Shown one piece after another: positions 24,859 to 34,490 of a stretch of 64,000 bases of DNA. A model generated the notes under the pieces. The model was not told the origin of the DNA and ran no database searches. It worked only from the letters and a program-made list of their open reading frames with translations. The stretch covers positions 496,001-560,000 of the forward strand of contig NZ_CP026514.1 of assembly GCF_002953935.1 (NCBI RefSeq), read 5' to 3'. The position numbers and the translations under genes were made by a program. This stretch comes from Arthrobacter sp. PGP41. Lineage in GTDB: Bacteria; Actinomycetota; Actinomycetes; Actinomycetales; Micrococcaceae. Numbering within the stretch: position 1 is the first letter of the stretch; each line of letters starts with the position of its first letter.

Positions 24859-26099
24859 GCCTGCACCCCCGCAGTGCCGGGAGTGCCCCGCCCCGCGGAG
24901 GGCAAAGGCAACTGGGCGGCCACGATGGTTCCTTCGCCGGGTGCGCTTTGCACCGAAAAAACGCCACCCAGCTGCTCCACCCGTTGCCGCATGGCCCGCA
25001 GCCCATAACCGCCGGCGTCCGACGGCGGGGCTGCCGCCGCCGGGTCGAAGCCTGCGCCGTCGTCGTAGATGTCCAGGGTGACCGCCTCCGGAAGGAAGCC
25101 GAGGGTCACGGCTGCTCCGGCCGCGGAGGCGTGCAGCCGGATGTTGGAGGCGGCGCTCTGCATTACCCGCAGCAGCGCATGGCGGACCTCCGGGGGCACA
25201 GGACGTGGTTCCCCGGTGACCAGGAGCCTGGCCGCCGGGACGTATTGCCTGGCTGCGAGGAGGAGGGCCTGAGGCAGCGGAGAGCCGTCCAGGCCCGGGG
25301 AGGCGAGCTCGTGCACCAGGCTGCGGGTTTCGGACAGATTGCCCCGCAGCAGCACAGTGGCCTCGCGGAGACCTGTCCGCGCCGCGTCACTTGGCCAGGC
25401 CCGCCCGGCGGCCTCGAGCAGGAGCAGGCTGCTGGCCAGCCCTTGGGTGACGGTGTCGTGGATCTCCCGGGAGACCCGTTCCCGCTCGGCAATGGTGCCC
25501 GCGCGCCGCTCGCTGGCTGCCAGTTGTTCCTGGGCCACGGAAACCTCGGCGTGCAGGCGGCGCTGCTCCTCGGCATCGTGCTGGATCCGGTCATAGATGA
25601 GCGTCAGCATGGCGCCCACGGCCGGCGGGCCAAGGAGCATGGCCAGGTCCGTGCCGGCGCTCATCCGGAACAGGCCGGCAGCGGTGGCAGCGGCGGTGAT
25701 ACCAGCCGCGGCGTACGCGGCGGCGCCGGCCAGGGCGCTGCGGCTGAGGAAGAAGAGCGCAAACGAGCACCAGGCAAAACTCGGCGCAGCGACCACCAGG
25801 ACTGCCCAGACTGCCACCAGGGCGAACATCCATGGAGCCCCGGGACGCCCGCGCCGGGCCAGCACGGCCACGACGGCGTACAACAGGCAGGCGACGGCGG
25901 CCAGTCCGAGGACCAGCAGGTTGTCGGCTGGGCTGTGGCGCATGACGTACCGGACTAAGGAAGCCACCAGGAGCACCGCAAAGCCCAGGTGCACCGCCGT
26001 GTCGATGCTGCCCAAGCCGGTGCGGGCTGCAGGCAGGCGAGGTCCGCTGCCACCGGCGGCAGCTGTGACCGGCGCAGTGCCGGGGACTGGGGTAGGCAT
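24855..26099 (-). CDS. Membrane sensor histidine kinase (HisKA_3, SenS-like)
   Basis: The 414-residue protein has five to six membrane helices in residues 30-190. The dimerisation/phospho-acceptor helix RERVSREIHDTVTQGLASSLLLLEAA (HisKA_3) follows, and then an HATPase_c domain with YDDGAGFD and GGYGLRAMRQRVEQLGGVFSVQSAPGEGT. There is almost no large extracellular domain, so sensing is likely intramembrane or through a partner protein. The divergent HbpS-like secreted protein 192 bp away is a candidate partner, as in the SenS-HbpS system of Streptomyces reticuli (inference). Confidence 0.9.
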   Translation of the reverse strand: MPTPVPGTAPVTAAAGGSGPRLPAARTGLGSIDTAVHLGFAVLLVASLVRYVMRHSPADNLLVLGLAAVACLLYAVVAVLARRGRPGAPWMFALVAVWAVLVVAAPSFAWCSFALFFLSRSALAGAAAYAAAGITAAATAAGLFRMSAGTDLAMLLGPPAVGAMLTLIYDRIQHDAEEQRRLHAEVSVAQEQLAASERRAGTIAERERVSREIHDTVTQGLASSLLLLEAAGRAWPSDAARTGLREATVLLRGNLSETRSLVHELASPGLDGSPLPQALLLAARQYVPAARLLVTGEPRPVPPEVRHALLRVMQSAASNIRLHASAAGAAVTLGFLPEAVTLDIYDDGAGFDPAAAAPPSDAGGYGLRAMRQRVEQLGGVFSVQSAPGEGTIVAAQLPLPSAGRGTPGTAGVQA

Positions 26100-26291
26100 G
26101 GGATGTCCCGTTCTGGGTGGTAGGCAACGCTGCCTTCCATGCTATTGCCCCCGCCCTTGCTGGTCCCTCAGCCTTTTGGCTGATACGGCTGGCCTTGTGG
26201 TGGAGCAGGGAGCAGACGAAGGCCCGATGCCCTGTGCGGCTGCCCCCGGAAGGATTGATGCGTACCCATCCTGCCCGTCCAAGGAGACACC

Positions 26292-26855
26292 GTGAAGAAG
26301 TCACACAAAGCATTTGCCGCCGCAGCCGCCGGCGCACTCGTCCTTACCGCTGGCGCAGCCGCGGCAGCCAATGCCGGGACCGGCCCGGCACACGCGGCCG
26401 TCCCCGCCGCCGACATCCAGCCTGTGCCCGACAACGTGGTGCAGCAGAACCGCATTTCGGTGGGCGCCTCGGCCAAGGCTGTCCAGGCGGCGCTGGCGAA
26501 GTGCCAGGCGGACAAGCTGCCGTTCGTGACGGTGGCGGTGGTGGACCGCTTCGGGACCGTGCAGGCACTCCTGCGCGGCGACAATGCGGCAGAACACACC
26601 ATTGAGGCCGCCCGGGAGAAGGCGTATACGGCGGCAGCGTTCGGTACCCCCACCAGCGAGCTCGCCAAGCGGATCAATGGAACGGGCCCCAGCATCGCGG
26701 ACCTTCCGGGCACGCTGTTCCTGGCCGGCGGCGTCCCGCTGAAGGTTAACGGTGCTTCGGTCGCCGGCATCGGCGTCGGCGGTGCTCCGGATGGTGCCCT
26801 GGATGAAGCCTGTGCCGCAGCCGGCGCTGATGCCATCGCTGCTGCCGGCCAGTAG
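26292..26855 (+). CDS. Secreted GlcG/HbpS-family heme-binding-type protein
   Basis: The 187-residue product starts at a GTG with AAGGAG five bases upstream. It has a signal peptide (KKSHKAFAAAAAGALVLTAGAAAAANAGTGPAHA). A GlcG/HbpS domain follows, with ISVGASAKAVQAALAKCQADKLPFVTVAVVDRFGTVQALLRGDNA, HTIEAAREKAYTAAAFGTPTSELA and GVPLKVNGASVAGIGVGGAPDGALDEACAAAG. HbpS binds heme extracellularly and controls the SenS kinase in Streptomyces. The domain match is clear; heme binding here is inference. Confidence 0.88.
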   Translation: MKKSHKAFAAAAAGALVLTAGAAAAANAGTGPAHAAVPAADIQPVPDNVVQQNRISVGASAKAVQAALAKCQADKLPFVTVAVVDRFGTVQALLRGDNAAEHTIEAAREKAYTAAAFGTPTSELAKRINGTGPSIADLPGTLFLAGGVPLKVNGASVAGIGVGGAPDGALDEACAAAGADAIAAAGQ

Positions 26856-26870
26856 GCTGGGCCGCGCGGG

Positions 26871-27554
26871 ATGATGCCGGTTCTAAGGTCCGGGACGCTT
26901 GTCCTGGTGCTTTCCCTACCCCTGTTCCTGACGGCGTGCCAGGCGGGGCCGAAGGAGGCCCGGCCGCCGCAGGCTGCTCCGCCGTCGTCCGCTGAAAGCA
27001 CGAAAGGGGGGCCTCCTGCTACGGCGCCCGAGGCGTCATCCCCGCCGGCCCTGTCCGCCGGGGAACAGGCGCAACTCGACCAGGACCTCGTCGCTGCCGC
27101 CAAGGCCAACAACGTCCCGTTGGTCAGGGAGCTGATTAGCCGCGGGGGGAACGTCAACGCCAGGGACGCCCTCCAGGACTCGGCCTTCCTGTACGCGGGG
27201 GCCGAAGGATTCAACGAGGTGCTCGGGTTGACGCTGGCGGCCGGAGCCGACGTGGACAGCACCAACCGCTACGGCGGCACCGCCCTGATCCCGGCCAGCG
27301 AGCACGGCCATGTGGAAACAGTCCGGATCCTGATCGACGCCGGCGTGCCTGTCAACCACGTCAACAACCTGGGCTGGACCGCCATGCAGGAGGCCATCCT
27401 GCTGAACAACGGCGGTCCCCGCCAGCAGGAGGTGGTTCGGCTGCTCCTGGAAGCCGGCGCCGACCCGGAAATCCGCGATCCCGAGGGCCGGACCGCCTTC
27501 CAGAACGCGGAACGCCTGGGCTTCGCGGAGATTGCGGCCCTGATCCGGAAATAA
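26871..27554 (+). CDS. Ankyrin-repeat lipoprotein
   Basis: The 227-residue protein has a lipoprotein signal ending LFLTAC (Cys23) and a Pro/Ala/Ser-rich linker. Four ankyrin-like repeats follow from about residue 70: LVAAAKANNVPLVRELISRGGNVNARD, then EVLGLTLAAGADVDSTNRYGGTALIPASEHGHVETVRILIDAGVPVNHVN, and further copies to the end. It lies 15 bp after the HbpS-like gene and is probably co-transcribed. Periplasmic ankyrin proteins beside peroxide-defence genes are known in other bacteria (AnkB with catalase), which fits a heme/peroxide theme. The partner is unknown. Confidence 0.88.
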   Translation: MMPVLRSGTLVLVLSLPLFLTACQAGPKEARPPQAAPPSSAESTKGGPPATAPEASSPPALSAGEQAQLDQDLVAAAKANNVPLVRELISRGGNVNARDALQDSAFLYAGAEGFNEVLGLTLAAGADVDSTNRYGGTALIPASEHGHVETVRILIDAGVPVNHVNNLGWTAMQEAILLNNGGPRQQEVVRLLLEAGADPEIRDPEGRTAFQNAERLGFAEIAALIRK

Positions 27555-27557
27555 ATT

Positions 27558-27620
27558 CAACGCGGGGTCAGATTCGGCCCGATAATCCGACCGGCAAGGG
27601 CCTAAAGTGACCCCGTGTTG
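27558..27620. repeat. 63-bp palindromic element, family A, copy 1
   Basis: The ends CAACGCGGGGTCA and TGACCCCGTGTTG form a 13-bp inverted repeat with one mismatch around a 37-base interior. A second element with the same ends and the same total length lies at 40260-40322. Both sit between convergent genes, here the ankyrin lipoprotein and the thiolase. Confidence 0.8.
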
Positions 27621-27623
27621 CTG

Positions 27624-28810
27624 TTAGGAGGCCTCGAGCACGCTGACGTAGTTGGCGATGCCCACGCCGCCCATGTTCTGGACGGCAGCCCGGCGGGGGG
27701 CGGGAAGCTGCATGTCACCCGCGGTCCCCGCGAGCTGCATGGCGGCGATGACGTGCTGGGAGACTCCGGTTGCGCCCACGGGGTGGCCCTTCGCCTTGAG
27801 GCCGCCAGAGACGTTGACGGGCAGCTTGCCGTCCTTGTACACCCAGCCTTCCTCGATGGCACGGGCGCCCTGGCCGGGCTCGGTCAAGCCCATGGCCTCG
27901 TACATCAGCAGTTCTGCGATAGTGAAGCAGTCGTGCACCTCCGCGAAGTCCAGGTCCGCCAGCCCGACGCCGGCCATCGCCAGCGCGCGCTGCCACGAGG
28001 CGCGGGTGGCCTCGAAGGCCACGGGGTCACGGCGGGCCGCGGGGAAGAAATCGTTCGCGTGGCCGAAGCCTGCGAGCCGCACGGGCGCAGTGGCACCGCC
28101 GGTTGGGGAGGTTGACAGCACGACGGCGGCGGCGCCGTCGGACACGGGGGAGCAGTCCGTGCGGCGCAGGGGATCGGCCACCATGGGGTTCTTGTCCGAG
28201 ACGGTGCGGCAGAAGTCCTCGCCGAGGTCCTTGCGGAGCTGGGCGTAGGGATTGTCCACGCCGTTGCGGTGGTTCTTGGCGGCGATACTGCCCAGGACGT
28301 AGCCCAGGTTCGCGTCGCCGTACCGCTTCCCGTAGTGCTTGGCCACCTCGGCAAAGAGCCCGGTGAATCCAGTGGTGGACGCCTTGCCGGCCATGTCATA
28401 ATCGGCGCCCAGCAGGCCCGCCCCCACAACCTCGGCGCCCGCATGGGTCATCTTTTCCGCGCCGATCACCAGCACCGTCTTCGCCGTTCCTGCCAGCAGC
28501 GCCTTGGTGCCCTGCTGGAAGGCAGCGGAACCAGAGGCGCAGGCGTTCTCCACGCGCGTGGCGGCGACGTTCGCCAGGTCGGGGGAGACCTGCAGCGCCA
28601 GCGACGACGGGAACGCCAGCGGCATCATGCCGGAGTTGAACTGCCCGAGGTAGATCTCGTCGATCTGGCCGGGCTCGATGCCGGCATTGCTGATGGCCTC
28701 GCTGGACACCTGGACGATCAGGGATTCCAGGGTCTCGTCCGTCAGCTTGCCGAAGCGGCTGTGGCCCCAGCCCGTGAGCAGGACATCCTTGCCGAACTGT
28801 TCCTTGAGGC

Positions 28811-28814
<4 letters not shown>
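27624..28814 (-). CDS. Thiolase family acetyl-CoA acetyltransferase (SCP2-like type)
   Basis: The 396-residue protein has the active-site Cys92 in [15 protein letters not shown], the His loop [15 protein letters not shown], and a C-terminal [15 protein letters not shown] in place of the CNGGG loop of classical thiolases. That places it in the SCP2/non-specific thiolase branch. It would cleave acetoacetyl-CoA produced by the CoA-transferase in this operon to two acetyl-CoA. The ATG overlaps the stop of the transferase B subunit by four bases. It is the last gene of the operon. Confidence 0.88.
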
Positions 28815-29500
<686 letters not shown>

Positions 29501-29570
29501 GGTTTTCTCCTTCACATCTCACTGCACAGTTGTCATTGTTTGGGCGGCCCGCGCAGGCCCGGTGGCCGGG

Positions 29571-31010
29571 CTACTTGGGTATCACCGGCGGAACGTATTC
29601 GAAGGTCATCCCCAGAAGCCAGGCGAGCAGTAGAACCACGGGCAGGTGGAACAGGAACTGTTGGAAGGTGAAGCCCACCAGGTCCCGGGCACGCAACCCC
29701 AGCACGGCCAGGAGGGGCAGCATGAAGAAGGGATTGATGAGGTTGGGCAGCGCCTCGGCCATGTTGTAGATCTGCACAGTCCAGCCGAGGTTCATGTTCA
29801 CGTCAGTGGCGGACTGCATCACATACGGCGCCTCAACCAGCCACTTTCCGCCGCCGGACGGAACGAACATGCCGAGGAAGGCGGTGTAGATGGCAATGAC
29901 GATTGCGAAGGCGCCGTTGCCACCGATGCTGGTGAAGAAGTGGGCCAGGTGCTCGGAAACGGTGAGGCCGCCTGCGCCGGCGGCTTTCGTCAGGATGGCG
30001 GCCATCGCGGCGTAGAGCGGGAACTGCACCAGGATGCCTGCGGTGGCGGGGACCGCCTTGGTGACTGCCTGGAGGAACTTGCGCGGGGTGCCGTGCAGCA
30101 CCAGCCCAAGCATCAGGAAGACCAGCAGATACCCGTTGAGCGAGCTGACTACGGTCAGGAGCGGCAGCGTGAGCAGCTGGGAAACCAGCCAGCCCAGCGT
30201 CAGGACTCCGGCGATAACGGGGAGGATCCGGCTGTACTCCAGCCACTCACCCGGGCGCGACTTCTCAGCCGGAGCCTCGGGCTGGTCATCCAGGTCAACG
30301 CCCAGGTCGGCGGCCGTCCTGATGGCCCCGCCGGTGGGGGCGGAGAAATGGGCAATGACCGTCGTCAGGAGCATCAGGATCACCAGCGTCAGCAGTGACT
30401 GCCACGTGAAAATGGTGGTGCCGAAGTCGAGGACGCCGGTGATTTCCAGCAGGGCCGGAGGAAGGGAGGCCTTGGTTGCCTGCAGCTGCGCCGCCGAGGA
30501 AGAGAGCCCGAGTGCCCACACGGCACCGAGCCCCATGAAGGCGGCCGCGCCCAGGGCCCGGTAGTCCACGGCGAGGTCTGTGCGTCGGGCGATGGCCCGG
30601 GCCAGGAGTCCGCCGAAGATGAGGCTCAGGCCCCAGTTGATGAACGACACGGACATGGCCATGACGGCGACAAAGCTCACCGCCGTGCGGGACGACCCGG
30701 GAATTTGCGCCAGGCGTTCAATCAGCCGGGCAACGGGCGGCGACGTGGCCACGACGTAGCCCGTCAGCACCACCATGGCCATCTGCAGGGTGAAGGCCGT
30801 CAAATCCCAGAATCCGTTACCGAACGAATCCACCACGGCCTTGGGCGGAGCCCCGATGGCAAGCGCTGCGGCGGCCACGAGGACCACCCCGGCCAGGGCA
30901 AAAATATAGGCGTCCGGGAACCACTTCTGGGTCCATCCGGCCAGGCTTTCCGCCATCCGGGCAAGGCCCTTCTGGCGGACGTCCTGGTCTTGAAGCTGCA
31001 CTGAATTCAT
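29571..31010 (-). CDS. atoE: Short-chain fatty acid transporter (AtoE family)
   Basis: The 479-residue membrane protein has about twelve helices and the AtoE-type segments WTQKWFPDAYIFALAGVVLVAAAALAIG, SFINWGLSLIFGGLLARAIARR, GMFVPSGGGKWLVEAPYVMQSA and LPNLINPFFMLPLLAVLGLRARDLVGFT. Members import short-chain acids such as butyrate or acetoacetate. It sits between the two CoA-transferase subunit genes, so uptake, activation and thiolysis are encoded together. Confidence 0.92.
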   Translation of the reverse strand: MNSVQLQDQDVRQKGLARMAESLAGWTQKWFPDAYIFALAGVVLVAAAALAIGAPPKAVVDSFGNGFWDLTAFTLQMAMVVLTGYVVATSPPVARLIERLAQIPGSSRTAVSFVAVMAMSVSFINWGLSLIFGGLLARAIARRTDLAVDYRALGAAAFMGLGAVWALGLSSSAAQLQATKASLPPALLEITGVLDFGTTIFTWQSLLTLVILMLLTTVIAHFSAPTGGAIRTAADLGVDLDDQPEAPAEKSRPGEWLEYSRILPVIAGVLTLGWLVSQLLTLPLLTVVSSLNGYLLVFLMLGLVLHGTPRKFLQAVTKAVPATAGILVQFPLYAAMAAILTKAAGAGGLTVSEHLAHFFTSIGGNGAFAIVIAIYTAFLGMFVPSGGGKWLVEAPYVMQSATDVNMNLGWTVQIYNMAEALPNLINPFFMLPLLAVLGLRARDLVGFTFQQFLFHLPVVLLLAWLLGMTFEYVPPVIPK

Positions 31011-31057
31011 AACTGGTCTTGTTCTCCGTTGAGTGGGATGCGGCGCGTCAGGCGGGC

Positions 31058-31774
31058 TCAGGCAGAAACGACGCCGGCGCGCGGCCGGACAGTCCGCTGC
31101 TCGATGTCCTTCACCCGTGCCGTGGCCTGGACCAGCTGCTGGACGAAGACGCCGGGGGTGACGATATGGTTCGGGTCGAGCGCCCCGGGCGCCACGATCA
31201 CTTCCGCTTCGGCGATGGTGAGGTGTCCCGCCGTGGCAACCACCGGGTTGAAGTTCCGGGCGGTGTAGCGGTAGGTGAGATTACCGTCGGTGTCCGCGGT
31301 GTGGGCGTGGACAAGTGCGACGTCGGCCCGGATGGCGCGCTCCTGGACGTACGTTTCGCCGTCGAACACCTCGTGCGGCTTGCCTTCGGCAACCAGGGTT
31401 CCCACTCCGGTCCGCGTGTAGAAGGCAGGGATACCGGCGCCCCCTGCCCGCAGGCGTTCGGCCAGGGTTCCCTGCGGCGTGAACTCAACCTCGAGGCGTC
31501 CGGCGAGGTACTGCTGGGCAAAGAGCTTGTTTTCGCCCACATAGCTTGCGATGACCTTGCGGACCTGGCCCGCCTCGATCAGGATGCCCAGGCCCTTGCC
31601 GTCCACCCCCATGTTGTTCGAGACCACCGTCAGGTCCTTCACCCCGGAATCGCGGACCGCCTCGATCAGGTCAGCCGGGATTCCGCTGAGGCCGAATCCG
31701 CCCACGGCCAGGGTCATGCCGTCCCGCAGGCCCCCTTCCAGTGCGGCGGCGGCAGTTGGCTGGAGTTTGGTCAT
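31058..31774 (-). CDS. scoA: 3-oxoacid CoA-transferase subunit A
   Basis: The 238-residue subunit has the class I CoA-transferase alpha motif GMTLAVGGFGLSGIPADLIEAV near residue 20-40, plus GGAGIPAFYTRTGVGT and AVATAGHLTIAEAEVIV-like C-terminal segments. It pairs with subunit B downstream. The ATG at 31774 has GAGGAG upstream; the frame extends further to 31810 without support. It is the first gene of a four-gene minus operon and is divergent from the IclR regulator. Confidence 0.92.
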   Translation of the reverse strand: MTKLQPTAAAALEGGLRDGMTLAVGGFGLSGIPADLIEAVRDSGVKDLTVVSNNMGVDGKGLGILIEAGQVRKVIASYVGENKLFAQQYLAGRLEVEFTPQGTLAERLRAGGAGIPAFYTRTGVGTLVAEGKPHEVFDGETYVQERAIRADVALVHAHTADTDGNLTYRYTARNFNPVVATAGHLTIAEAEVIVAPGALDPNHIVTPGVFVQQLVQATARVKDIEQRTVRPRAGVVSA

Positions 31775-31812
31775 GGCGTCTCCTCGTTGAGTGTCCGGCA
31801 AGTCATCCACTT

Positions 31813-31820
31813 TGTGGACA
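31813..31820. promoter_or_regulatory. IclR-region half-site TGTGGACA, just downstream of the scoA promoter
   Basis: TGTGGACA here recurs as TGTGGAC at 31903-31909 and as TATGGACA within the palindrome at 31926-31938. It lies about 17 bases past the scoA -10 box, where a bound repressor would block transcription. Confidence 0.45.
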
Positions 31821-31836
31821 AAAGGTCTGAAAAGGG

Positions 31837-31865
31837 ACAGTACGGGGAGTTTTAGGGGGTGTCAA
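31837..31865 (-). promoter_or_regulatory. Probable promoter of the scoA operon
   Basis: On the minus strand a consensus TTGACA (31865-31860) and TACTGT (31842-31837) are separated by 17 bases, about 63 bases before the scoA ATG. Confidence 0.6.
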
Positions 31866-31925
31866 GAAGTATAGAAGCCGTGCAAAATGGCTTGTTTTAT
31901 AGTGTGGACGGTACTGTAATCGGTA

Positions 31926-31938
31926 TCCATATTATGGA
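31926..31938. promoter_or_regulatory. Palindromic operator upstream of the IclR gene
   Basis: TCCATATTATGGA is a perfect 6-1-6 palindrome that lies 16 bases before the regulator ATG. Its arm is shared with the TGTGGAC half-sites nearby, suggesting autoregulation by the IclR protein. Confidence 0.55.
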
Positions 31939-31954
31939 CACTTAGGAGAGTGAC

Positions 31955-32746
31955 ATGAGCCAATTGCCTGTGCAGGGAGCCCAGGTGGTAAGCCGCATCG
32001 CCGGATTGCTGCGGCTGGTCGGGCGCAGCGCGGAGGGGATGGCCCTGGCCGCACTGGTGCGGGAATCAGGCCTCACCCGGCCCACGGTCCACAGGCTTCT
32101 CTCCTCCCTTGCTTCCGAGGGGCTGCTGGACCACGATGCCGGAAGCGGCAACTGGGTTTTAGGGCCCGAGATCCTCCTGATGGGATCAGTGGCGTCGGCC
32201 CGGTTTCCGCTTGAGGACATCGCCAGGCCGAGCCTTCGCCGGCTTGCCGAAGCCACCGGCGAGAGTGCGTTCTTCTCAATACGGCGTGGTTCCGAAACGG
32301 TGTGCCTGCTGCGTGAGGAGGGCAGCTTTCCGGTCCGGTCCTTCGTGCTGCACGAGGGCGTGCGGTTCCCGCTCGGTGTGGCCTCCGCGGGCACGGCAAT
32401 CATGGCCTTCCTGCCGGAGGCCGAGCAGGAGGACCTGTTCAGCGGCTGGGTGCAACATGCCGGCGATTTCGCCGCCGCACACACGGAGGCACTGGTCCGG
32501 GCCAACCTCGCCCGGACCCGGCAGGCGGGCTACTCGGTGAATCCCGGGCTGGTCCTGGAAGGCAGCTGGGGCATGGGCGCGGCGGTGTTCGACCCGTCCG
32601 GCCGGCCGGCCTGGGCCCTCTCACTCACCGGAATCGAGCCACGCTTCAAGCCGGACCGGCAGGAAGAACTGGGCAGCCTGCTGATGGCGGAGGCCCACCG
32701 GATCACGCAGCAGTTGGGCGGCGAGAAGGCCCGCCTGCCCCGCTGA
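31955..32746 (+). CDS. IclR family transcriptional regulator of the scoA operon
   Basis: The 263-residue protein has an N-terminal winged helix (QVVSRIAGLLRLVGRSAEGMALAALVRESGLTRPTVHRLLSSLASEGLLDHD) and an IclR effector domain (FFSIRRGSETVCLLREEGSFPVRSFVLHEGVRFPLGVASAGTAIMAF and GYSVNPGLVLEGSWGMGAAVFD). It is divergent from scoA with 180 bp between the start codons and with matching palindromic sites in that gap. It probably controls short-chain acid use; the effector is unknown. Confidence 0.9.
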   Translation: MSQLPVQGAQVVSRIAGLLRLVGRSAEGMALAALVRESGLTRPTVHRLLSSLASEGLLDHDAGSGNWVLGPEILLMGSVASARFPLEDIARPSLRRLAEATGESAFFSIRRGSETVCLLREEGSFPVRSFVLHEGVRFPLGVASAGTAIMAFLPEAEQEDLFSGWVQHAGDFAAAHTEALVRANLARTRQAGYSVNPGLVLEGSWGMGAAVFDPSGRPAWALSLTGIEPRFKPDRQEELGSLLMAEAHRITQQLGGEKARLPR

Positions 32747-32774
32747 GCCACTGCTGCTTTGCAGGGCAAAGCAC

Positions 32775-32810
32775 GACGGCGCGCCTCCCTCGGCGGGTCG
32801 GCGCGCCGTC
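32775..32810. terminator. Bidirectional hairpin between the IclR gene and nadE
   Basis: Arms GACGGCGCGCC (32775-32785) and GGCGCGCCGTC (32800-32810) form a perfect 11-bp stem between two convergent genes. There is no long T run, so termination strength is uncertain. Confidence 0.55.
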
Positions 32811-32846
32811 ATGCTTCCCCTGACGTGGGTGATGCCACGGGAGCCG

Positions 32847-33701
32847 CTACAGCCCCGCCCGCGGCTCCTCCGGGCCCTCGCTCTTCCACCAGGTGTCAAA
32901 AATGGTCACGGGGACCGTGCGCTTGTGCCGGGTGCGCAGGTACTTCTGTTCGATCGACTCGGCGACGGACTCGGGAACATCCCGGCCTTCGAGGTAGTCG
33001 TCGATCTGGTCGTAGCTCAGGCCCAGCTCGTCCTCATCGGTGCGGCCCGGTTTGTCGTCCAGCAGGTCCGCGGTGGGCACTTTTTCCCAGACACGGGCCG
33101 GGGCGCCGAGCTCGGCCAGCAGGGCCCGGTTCTGCCGCTTGTTCAGGCCGAACAGCGGGAGGATGTCCGCCCCGCCGTCGCCGTACTTGGTGAAGAAGCC
33201 CGTTACGGACTCGGCGCCGTGGTCCGTGCCAATTACCAGGTAATTGTGTTCTCCCGCCAGGGCGTACTGGGCAATCATGCGGGTCCGCGCCTTGGTATTG
33301 CCCTTGTGGAAGTCGGAAATTTCCGTTCCAACGGTTTTTTCGAACTCATCCTCGAAACCGTCAACCGCCGCGGAGATGTTAAACGTCCACTCCGTCTTGG
33401 GCTTGATGAAGTCGAGGGCAGCCCGGGCGTCTTCCTCGTCATGCTGGACACCGTAGGGCAGACGCACTGCCACAAAGTCGGCTGCCACCCCTTCAGCCTC
33501 AAGCTCTTCGACTGCGAGCTGGGCCAGCCTTCCCGCCAGGGAAGAGTCCAGCCCGCCGGAAATGCCCAGGACAAAGCCCTTGGTATGGGTGGCCTTCAGG
33601 TAGTCCTTCAGGAATGTGACGCGCTTGCGCACCTCCCCGGCAGGATCGATCCGGGGCTGTACGCCCATTTCCCTGATGATGCTGGCCTGGAGTTCGCGCA
33701 T
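32847..33701 (-). CDS. nadE: Ammonia-dependent NAD synthetase
   Basis: The 284-residue enzyme starts [20 protein letters not shown], close to the E. coli NadE N-terminus. It has the ATP pyrophosphatase loop [20 protein letters not shown], then [29 protein letters not shown] and [31 protein letters not shown]. It lacks a glutaminase domain, so it uses ammonia to amidate deamido-NAD. An earlier in-frame start at 33731 adds ten non-conserved residues and is not used here. Confidence 0.95.
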   Translation of the reverse strand: MRELQASIIREMGVQPRIDPAGEVRKRVTFLKDYLKATHTKGFVLGISGGLDSSLAGRLAQLAVEELEAEGVAADFVAVRLPYGVQHDEEDARAALDFIKPKTEWTFNISAAVDGFEDEFEKTVGTEISDFHKGNTKARTRMIAQYALAGEHNYLVIGTDHGAESVTGFFTKYGDGGADILPLFGLNKRQNRALLAELGAPARVWEKVPTADLLDDKPGRTDEDELGLSYDQIDDYLEGRDVPESVAESIEQKYLRTRHKRTVPVTIFDTWWKSEGPEEPRAGL

Positions 33702-33775
33702 GTGCACCAGCCTAGCCAGCAGTGTCAACAACGCTCAAGCATCCACACCGGGCCGCCCCCACTAAACTGGAGTCC

Positions 33776-34360
33776 ATGACTTCCCCCAGTGACGCTGCAG
33801 TGGATACTGCAGCCGCCCGCGCCCGACTGCTGGAACTGATCAAGGAACTCGCCGTGGTCCGCGGCAAGGTGATCCTCTCCAGCGGAGCCGAGGCTGACTA
33901 CTACATCGACCTGCGCCGCATCACGCTGCACCACGAGGCCTCCAAGCTGGTGGGCCAGGTGATGCTGGCGCTTGCGGACGACGCCGGAATCGATTTTGAG
34001 TGCGCCGGCGGACTCACCATGGGCGCGGACCCGGTGGGCACCGCGGTCATGCACGCGGCAGTGGATGCCGGACGGACCGTCGACGCATTTGTGGTCCGCA
34101 AGGCGCAGAAGTCCTATGGCATGGGCCGCCAGGTGGAGGGCCCGTCTGTTGAAGGACGGAAAGTCCTGGTCCTGGAGGACACGTCCACTACCGGCGGCTC
34201 GGCCCTGACCGCCGTGGAGGGCGTCCGGAAGGCAGGCGGCAACGTAGTGGCTGTGGCCGTCATTGTGGACCGCGATACGGGCGCCAAGGAAAAGATCGAA
34301 GCGGAAACGGGTGTGCCTTACCTGTTCGCCTTCGGCAAGGATGAGCTGGGGCTTTCCTAG
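33776..34360 (+). CDS. pyrE: Orotate phosphoribosyltransferase
   Basis: The 194-residue protein carries the PRPP-binding motif VLVLEDTSTTGGSALTAVEGVR and the substrate segments SSGAEADYYIDLRRITLHHEA and AGGLTMGADPVGTAVMHAA. It makes orotidine monophosphate from orotate and PRPP in pyrimidine synthesis. I chose the ATG at 33776; the frame extends upstream to 33722 without conservation. It is 74 bp from the divergent nadE start; no other pyr gene is nearby. Confidence 0.93.
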   Translation: MTSPSDAAVDTAAARARLLELIKELAVVRGKVILSSGAEADYYIDLRRITLHHEASKLVGQVMLALADDAGIDFECAGGLTMGADPVGTAVMHAAVDAGRTVDAFVVRKAQKSYGMGRQVEGPSVEGRKVLVLEDTSTTGGSALTAVEGVRKAGGNVVAVAVIVDRDTGAKEKIEAETGVPYLFAFGKDELGLS

Positions 34361-34490
34361 TCCTTCGCGGTCCATTCGCCATCGCGGGCCGGCCTTGGGC
34401 CGCCCGCGGTGGCCGGTGGCGGTGTGGACCGGGCCGTGGGGCTGCTCTATCATTTGCGGTAACCCTCTATCCCGTACGGAGAACGTGCAC

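Noticed and set aside
26100..26291. 192-bp gap between the kinase and the HbpS-like gene considered for a riboswitch or RNA gene
   Set aside because: I see only short, non-conserved hairpin potential and no recognisable aptamer features; it most likely holds the divergent promoters.
31926..31938. Palindrome before the IclR gene considered as a terminator
   Set aside because: The stem is only six AT-rich pairs with a one-base centre and lies right before a start codon, so an operator is more plausible.
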